Positions 15,605-18,807 of a stretch of 18,807 nucleotides of DNA are shown piece after piece. Numbering within the stretch: position 1 is the stretch's first letter; every line of letters starts with the position of its first letter. The stretch is from JAYSFC01 sp041913505 (GTDB taxonomy: Bacteria > Pseudomonadota > Gammaproteobacteria > Burkholderiales > Burkholderiaceae_C). A program made the translations under genes and the position numbers. The notes below the pieces were generated by a model, which did no database searches, was not told where the DNA came from, and saw nothing but the letters and a program-made list of their open reading frames with translations. Where the stretch lies: NCBI GenBank assembly GCA_041913505.1, contig JAYSFC010000068.1, positions 1-18,807 on the forward strand, given 5' to 3'.

Positions 15605-15628
15605 CTCCCCGATGGTAATCACGGGGAG
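15605..15628. repeat. hairpin just upstream of rep, candidate replication origin element
   Basis: CTCCCCG (15605-15611) and CGGGGAG (15622-15628) form a perfect 7-bp stem with the 10-nt loop ATGGTAATCA. It lies 20 bp before the rep ATG in a 144-bp divergent gap that is otherwise GC-rich with further dyads (AGCGC/GCGCT near 15573-15584). Rep_trans-type initiators nick in hairpin loops near their own gene, so this is a candidate plus-strand origin. It could instead be an mRNA structure controlling Rep translation. Confidence 0.42.
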
Positions 15629-15648
15629 AACCTGTCCGGAGCCAAGGC

Positions 15649-16863
15649 ATGACCCGCGCCAAGAAAAGTGATCTCGTTCTCGATGGCAATGAAGTGAAGT
15701 TGCGCCTTCGTGCTGAACGAGCCCACAGCAAGGAACTCGTGCACGTTGACTGGGTGCGGTTCACCTGCAATCTGCGCTCTGCCCCCACGCCCGATGTGAA
15801 CGATCTTTTCCCCCTGCACGATGGGGCGTTTTGGTCCGATGAGGCACATCATCAGGACCGCTACGAGCGGCTCGCAAAGTTGCTGCGCGACATGCCCGAT
15901 CCGGATTTCGCTGCATCGGCCCAGGCCAAGGCGCTTGCGCAGCAAGCCTGCGATGCCCTCGGCCCTGAATTCAGCGTCTACCCGGAAGTGCGTAAGGGGC
16001 ATGACTTCTACCGATTCCGCTGGTCGATCGTGCGCAACGATGTTGAGGTGGGCTGGGTCGGCTACCTCTCAAGCGGCGACAGCCCGCGCCAGCACGCTCA
16101 GGCCAAAACCATCCACTGCAACATTTACGGCTCGGCCTGCACCTTCGCGCAGCACGGCTTCAACCAGCGTTTGGCGGCGCTCGTGGACACCACGCAAGCC
16201 ACGGTCACTCGTGTCGATCTGGCCCTGGACTTCTTCGATGGATTCACGGGCGGCATGGATCGTGTTCAGGCCGACTACAAAGCTGGGCTCATGGATCACG
16301 GGGGCCGCACCCCCTCATGCAATCAGGTGGGCGACTGGTGCAATGGTCGGGCTCGCTCGTTCTACTTCGGCAGCAAAGAGGCGGGCAAGCAAACCAACGT
16401 TTACGAGAAGGGCCATCAGCTTTTTGGCCCCAAGGATGACAGCCCATGGCTGCGTGCGGAACTGCGTTACGGCAACAAGCTGCGCGTGCTGCCCTCCGAC
16501 ATGCTGCGCCGTCCTTCTGACTTTTTCGCGGGTGCCAGTGAGTGGCATCTGTCGATGCTGCGCGAGGCCCAAGGCAGTGCAAAGCCTGAGCCTGTGAAGA
16601 CCACGCCACGCCTTGCCGCAGAAACCATCCTGGCCGAGGTCAAGCGCAACGTGCAATGGCTGCTCGACACCGCTGCGCCGTCCATTGCCCTTTGCTTCCA
16701 GCACCTGGGCAACACCAACTTCATTGAAGAGATCCTGCTGAACAAAAAAGTGCCTGGGCGCTTGCAAAAGTTCAGCAAGGGAGAAATCGCGGGCGCGTTC
16801 GATAGCGCGTTTGCTCGTGCATCTGGCTCCGGCTATGGCCGTGTCGGAATTCAGCCAGCGTGA
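15649..16863 (+). CDS. filamentous phage replication initiator, Rep_trans / RstA type
   Basis: A 404-residue protein that would nick the double-stranded phage DNA to start rolling-circle replication. Family features are VHVDWVRFTC near residue 31, VTRVDLALDFFDG (186-198), then ARSFYFGSKEAGKQTNVYEKG (235-255) with Tyr252 as the likely nucleophile, and WLRAELRYGNK (267-277). This arrangement is typical of the phage replication initiation family (PF02486) that includes CTXphi RstA. GGAG lies 8 nt before the ATG. It opens the rightward phage operon, with the ssDNA-binding protein gene 24 bp downstream. The long leader region to its left may carry its promoter and origin. Confidence 0.88.
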   Translation: MTRAKKSDLVLDGNEVKLRLRAERAHSKELVHVDWVRFTCNLRSAPTPDVNDLFPLHDGAFWSDEAHHQDRYERLAKLLRDMPDPDFAASAQAKALAQQACDALGPEFSVYPEVRKGHDFYRFRWSIVRNDVEVGWVGYLSSGDSPRQHAQAKTIHCNIYGSACTFAQHGFNQRLAALVDTTQATVTRVDLALDFFDGFTGGMDRVQADYKAGLMDHGGRTPSCNQVGDWCNGRARSFYFGSKEAGKQTNVYEKGHQLFGPKDDSPWLRAELRYGNKLRVLPSDMLRRPSDFFAGASEWHLSMLREAQGSAKPEPVKTTPRLAAETILAEVKRNVQWLLDTAAPSIALCFQHLGNTNFIEEILLNKKVPGRLQKFSKGEIAGAFDSAFARASGSGYGRVGIQPA

Positions 16864-16887
16864 GGCCGCAACCAAGGAAACAGAACC

Positions 16888-17208
16888 ATGAAGATGCAAA
16901 GCCAAGCCGTGCTGCACGGCATCAAAGCCAGCAAGGGCGACATTGAAGGCCGCGCCTTCGACAGCACCACGTTCCATATCTCCGTGGACCTGGGCCAAAG
17001 CAGTAGCGGCGAATCCATCGGCGTTGTCACGCGTCCGTTCAAGTGCGGCACCTCGGAAGAGTTCAAGAAGTGGGCGCACCTGAAGAACTCTTGGCCCCTC
17101 GGCGGCGTTCCGGTTCTCTGCGAATTCGACATCGTGGCCGGTGCGGACCAGACGGCCAAGCTCACGCTGCTGGGCATCAAACCCGCCACCCAGGCCAAGG
17201 CCGCGTAA
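16888..17208 (+). CDS. phage single-stranded DNA-binding protein, pV/RstB-like
   Basis: A 106-residue protein directly after rep. It has alternating beta-strand-like stretches (KMQSQAVLHGIKAS, DSTTFHISVDLG, GVPVLCEFDIVA, AKLTLLGIKPAT) and no membrane segment, consistent with an OB-fold ssDNA-binding protein. In inoviruses this position holds the helix-destabilising protein that coats viral single strands and switches replication to packaging. It resembles the DUF1293-type proteins, but I cannot confirm the family without a search. AAGGA lies 9 nt upstream of the ATG. Its stop overlaps the start of the next gene by one base (TAATG). Confidence 0.7.
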   Translation: MKMQSQAVLHGIKASKGDIEGRAFDSTTFHISVDLGQSSSGESIGVVTRPFKCGTSEEFKKWAHLKNSWPLGGVPVLCEFDIVAGADQTAKLTLLGIKPATQAKAA

Positions 17209-17417
17209 TGCGCTGCGTGATCCAGTCCGGCACCACAGGCCAGTTCCTGGCCCCGTCCTTTGAGGATGGGCAACCGGAGTGGGTCATGTTGCTGAGTGAG
17301 GCTGGTGTGCTGCCCGACATCGAAAGCTGTGCGCAGTTGATCGAAGACCACACCGAGCCCTTCCACCGTCCCCAGGTCATAGACCTTGATGACCTCCATC
17401 GCGAGCAGGAGGTGTGA
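17208..17417 (+). CDS. small phage protein of unknown function
   Basis: A 69-residue soluble-looking acidic protein with no membrane helix. Its start overlaps the stop of the ssDNA-binding protein gene (TAATG), and its own stop overlaps the next start (TGATG), so it sits in a translationally coupled chain. The N-terminus MRCVIQSGTTGQFLAPSFED could form a beta hairpin, and the C-terminal half is rich in Asp, Glu and His (LIEDHTEPFHRPQVIDLDDL). I do not recognise the family. Many inoviruses carry a gene of this size between the ssDNA-binding protein and coat genes. Confidence 0.7.
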   Translation: MRCVIQSGTTGQFLAPSFEDGQPEWVMLLSEAGVLPDIESCAQLIEDHTEPFHRPQVIDLDDLHREQEV

Positions 17418-17614
17418 TGCCACCCGATCAACTTGAAACCTTCGCCTGGGCCGTTATCAAGCTGGCCTTTGCTGCTGGCGTTGCTGGTGCTGTCTTTTGG
17501 CAATGCTGCGTTGGCCTGACAGCGTGGCTTTCTGTCCGGTATCTGGCCTGGGAAGAAAAGCATTTGCGCGTTATCCAAGCCCGTGCGCGTGCACGTGCAC
17601 GGTGCAATGGCTGA
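17417..17614 (+). CDS. small single-pass membrane protein of phage
   Basis: A 65-residue protein with one membrane helix (about 12-38, VIKLAFAAGVAGAVFW then CCVGLTAWLSV) and a basic C-terminus ending RARARARCNG. AGGAGG lies 4 nt upstream of the ATG at 17417; a GTG directly before it is too close to that site. It overlaps the next gene by 8 nt. Size and topology fit a minor virion or assembly-associated protein, but I recognise no family. The Arg-Ala tail comes from a repeated CGTGCA-like DNA stretch. Confidence 0.65.
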   Translation: MPPDQLETFAWAVIKLAFAAGVAGAVFWQCCVGLTAWLSVRYLAWEEKHLRVIQARARARARCNG

Positions 17615-17819
17615 CCCCACCACGATCACCTGTGCAAGCGCGTGCACCGTCACGCTAGTGCACGAATTCAGTCTCCCATTGCTGGATTTGAGTCCAGCAG
17701 AGGGGGCCGCAATCGCGAGTGCCGTCCTCGTGATATGGGCGCTTGGCTGGGCCTTCCGGGCCTTCATTCAAGCGGTCAAAAGCTCTGACGGAAACCTATC
17801 TTCTGAAAGTGAGAACTGA
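17607..17819 (+). CDS. small phage membrane protein, probable minor coat protein
   Basis: A 70-residue protein beginning MADPTTITCASACTVTLVHE, with one membrane helix (about 35-54, IASAVLVIWALGWAF) and a polar C-terminal tail. The pattern of an N-terminal CxxxC, a VTLVHEF segment, an acidic stretch and a helix with Trp residues is common in small inovirus proteins just before the major coat gene. No signal peptide precedes it. Its start lies inside the end of the preceding gene, which suggests coupled translation. Its stop is one base before the coat protein ATG. Assignment as a pVII/pIX-like minor coat protein is inferred from position and topology. Confidence 0.68.
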   Translation: MADPTTITCASACTVTLVHEFSLPLLDLSPAEGAAIASAVLVIWALGWAFRAFIQAVKSSDGNLSSESEN

Positions 17820-17820
17820 A

Positions 17821-18039
17821 ATGAACCGTGTCAATTCGCAAACCCGCAAGTTCGCAGCAGTTGCTGCTGCTGGTGCTCTGATCACGATGGCCAACATGGC
17901 CCATGCCGCCGTCGACGTGACGGATGTGGTCACTGAAATCAGCGGCGCGAAAGCTCCCATCGGCCTGATCGGTTCCGCTGTGCTGATCGTGATTGCCACG
18001 ATCGCCACCTTCCGCTGGATTCGTCGCGCGATGTCTTAA
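17821..18039 (+). CDS. major coat protein, pVIII-like
   Basis: A 72-residue precursor. The signal peptide is about 1-29 (basic MNRVNSQTRK, hydrophobic core, cleavage after MANMAHA). The mature 43-residue protein has the standard filamentous phage layout: an acidic amphipathic N-terminus (AVDVTDVVTEISGA), a membrane helix (about IGLIGSAVLIVIATIATF), and a basic DNA-facing C-terminus (RWIRRAMS). Thousands of copies would form the virion tube. The ribosome binding site is weak (GTGAG), though the gene follows the previous stop immediately. A hairpin after the stop probably ends most transcripts, so that coat is made in excess over the downstream pIII-like protein, as in Ff phages. Confidence 0.9.
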   Translation: MNRVNSQTRKFAAVAAAGALITMANMAHAAVDVTDVVTEISGAKAPIGLIGSAVLIVIATIATFRWIRRAMS

Positions 18040-18050
18040 GCGCTGAGGCA

Positions 18051-18075
18051 TCCCGGGCTGCAGACCGGGGCCTTT
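18051..18075 (+). terminator. probable terminator after the coat protein gene
   Basis: TCCCGG (18051-18056) and CCGGGG (18065-18070) form a 6-bp stem including one G-U pair, with an 8-nt loop, followed by CCTTT. It lies 12 bp after the coat stop, the same place as the gene VIII terminator of Ff phages. The U-run is short, so termination is probably partial. Confidence 0.45.
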
Positions 18076-18079
18076 GCCC

Positions 18080-18100
18080 ATGTGCACGCGGTGTGCACAT
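18080..18100. repeat. perfect hairpin between coat and pIII genes
   Basis: ATGTGCAC (18080-18087) and GTGCACAT (18093-18100) form a perfect 8-bp stem with the 5-nt loop GCGGT. It follows the terminator candidate by 4 bp. It could reinforce termination, stabilise the coat mRNA 3' end, or be a protein-binding site. It contains two of the six GTGCAC motifs clustered in this part of the phage. Confidence 0.5.
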
Positions 18101-18116
18101 CGTCAAGGGGTTGGCC

Positions 18117-18176
18117 GTGGGCCTATTCGTCATCATCGCAATCCTGGGGGCGGCATGGCTCATCTTTACCGCCTGA
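18117..18176 (+). CDS. possible 19-residue hydrophobic peptide
   Basis: A GTG at 18117 is preceded by AAGGGG with 6-nt spacing, one of the best ribosome binding sites in the phage part. The reading frame is nearly all membrane helix (GLFVIIAILGAAWLIFTA) and stops at 18176, overlapping the pIII-like start by 22 nt. A longer version from GTG 18093 would have 27 residues with a Lys near the N-terminus but no ribosome binding site. It could be a minimal pVII/pIX-like virion protein or a leader that couples translation to the pIII-like gene. It is very short, so chance is possible. Confidence 0.4.
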   Translation: MGLFVIIAILGAAWLIFTA

Positions 18177-18781
18177 TCCTTGTTCTTGCGTTGCTTTGTT
18201 GCAGTTCTGCGTTTGCATCGTTTGCGCCTACCGATGGGTATGACTCAAGCCAGTGCAATGAGACAAAGTATCCGTGGCCTTATGGCTCTGATCCCAAGGT
18301 TTCAAATATTCGTTGGGTCTGTGGCTATCAAGGGCGTGCGCCTACTGACTGTGGTTGGGCCTATTTCTCTGGCTACGTGAATAAGGATGTCTACACGGGC
18401 ATGTGCAATATGGGCGCTCCCGTTAAGAGTTGTCCGTCTGGTAGCACCATGAGTGCCGATGGCAAGAGTTGCACGTGCAACCCTGGTTTGTTGGAGTCCT
18501 TTGGTTCGTGCGTTGAGAGTCGAGATCCTGAGAGTCAATGCGGTCACATTGCCGCGATCTGGAATAGCACGTTGACGCCGGATCGCACGGGCCGTGCGCC
18601 GGGGCGGCTCTCTTCATATGCCGATGGTGCGACGGTCTGTCATGACTCTTCGTCCGATTCGGGCGGCGGTGGCGGCTTGCCTGCCGGCAAGGGCTGTAAG
18701 CACAAGTTCACTGGCGATATGTCGTTTCAGGATGACAAGGGATCGTGGTGGACTAAGGCAACGCTGAACAAGCCGTCGTAA
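18155..18781 (+). CDS. pIII-like adsorption protein, probably frameshifted
   Basis: A 208-residue secreted protein. The signal peptide is about 1-21 (MAHLYRLILVLALLCCSSAFA). The exported part is Cys-rich, with Cys at 34, 56, 66, 84, 93, 107, 109, 119, 129, 162 and 181. It has a short Gly-rich linker (SDSGGGGGLP, 168-177) like those between domains of phage pIII proteins. This would be the tip protein that binds the pilus of the next host. It ends at 18781 without the C-terminal membrane anchor pIII needs. The -1 frame from 18757 stays open to the window end and reads GNAEQAVVICYAALNDA, so a single missing base is likely. GGGGG lies a few bases before the ATG at 18155; an upstream ATG at 18074 would read through the hairpin and is less likely. 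Confidence 0.72.
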   Translation: MAHLYRLILVLALLCCSSAFASFAPTDGYDSSQCNETKYPWPYGSDPKVSNIRWVCGYQGRAPTDCGWAYFSGYVNKDVYTGMCNMGAPVKSCPSGSTMSADGKSCTCNPGLLESFGSCVESRDPESQCGHIAAIWNSTLTPDRTGRAPGRLSSYADGATVCHDSSSDSGGGGGLPAGKGCKHKFTGDMSFQDDKGSWWTKATLNKPS

Positions 18782-18807
18782 TTTGCTATGCGGCACTGAA
18801 CGACGCA

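Larger units (their letters stand above)
14478..18807. mobile_element. filamentous phage (inovirus) prophage, left part, truncated by window end
   Basis: From the nadK start to the window edge the genes follow inovirus order: repressor, Rep_trans-type initiator, pV-like ssDNA-binding protein, small proteins of which two have one membrane segment each, pVIII-like coat with signal peptide, and a Cys-rich Gly-linker pIII-like protein. This is the CTXphi-like order rstR-rstA-rstB-psh-cep-orfU. The small genes are packed head to tail. Base composition in the pIII gene is visibly less GC-rich than the host genes. No integrase or transposase is seen in this part, and the right end is outside the window, so the exact boundary and integration mechanism are unknown. 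The left boundary is placed at the nadK start by inference. Confidence 0.85.

Noticed and set aside
14852..15652. 266-aa plus-strand ORF ending on the rep start (ATGA)
   Set aside because: It is mostly the mirror of the DUF2726 gene, whose motifs are clear. The product is Ser/Arg/Ala-rich with no recognisable domain. The overlap with rep is noted but could be chance.
1..18807. CRISPR array, insertion sequence or rRNA genes
   Set aside because: No regularly spaced direct repeats, transposase or rRNA sequence were seen on either strand.

Overview
The window comes from the chromosome of a GC-rich betaproteobacterium, most likely a member of the Comamonadaceae (Acidovorax-like). This assignment rests on protein wording and gene order: pth-rplY-prs-tRNA-Gln-ispE-lolB-TPR, then mutM / dynamin-like GTPase / mutY, then rapZ-recN-nadK. 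No database search was run, so the genus is an inference.

Host part (1 to about 14,480). On the left edge, on the minus strand, is the 5' portion of an oligopeptide/dipeptide-type ABC transporter permease that runs off the window. A 2[4Fe-4S] ferredoxin gene is divergent from it. Next comes a long minus-strand housekeeping cluster, transcribed right to left: a secreted TPR-repeat protein, lolB (outer-membrane lipoprotein insertion), ispE (isoprenoid synthesis), tRNA-Gln(UUG), prs (PRPP synthesis), rplY (ribosomal protein L25/CTC) and pth (peptidyl-tRNA hydrolase). Two clear intrinsic terminators lie after prs and after rplY. Divergent from the TPR gene is a plus-strand group, mutM, a dynamin-family GTPase and mutY, which places the GTPase between the two glycosylases of the 8-oxoguanine repair system. 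mutY converges, with a 4-nt overlap, on a tight minus-strand operon nadK-recN-rapZ.

Phage part (about 14,480 to the right edge). In place of hrcA, which I expect next to nadK in this lineage, there is a filamentous phage (inovirus) module, cut off by the window end. It contains a small HTH repressor of the DUF3693 type; three 19-bp palindromic operators; a membrane-anchored DUF2726 protein with a PD-(D/E)XK-like nuclease core; hairpin-rich non-coding DNA; a Rep_trans/RstA-type replication initiator; a pV-like ssDNA-binding protein; two small proteins of unknown function (one with a membrane segment); a minor-coat-like protein; the pVIII-like major coat protein with a clear signal peptide; a tiny hydrophobic ORF; and a Cys-rich, Gly-linker pIII-like adsorption protein. 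The Zot/pI-type assembly ATPase and pVI expected next lie outside the window.

Most interesting points: (1) the lysogeny module reads directly into nadK with only 15 bp between, so a host essential gene may depend on prophage transcription; (2) the DUF2726 gene sits between the repressor/operators and rep, in the orientation opposite to rep, so an operator-controlled replication transcript would be antisense to it; (3) the three operators are very regular and readily testable; (4) the pIII-like gene appears to carry a 1-nt frameshift near 18,757; (5) a 19-codon membrane peptide with a good ribosome binding site sits between the coat and pIII genes.
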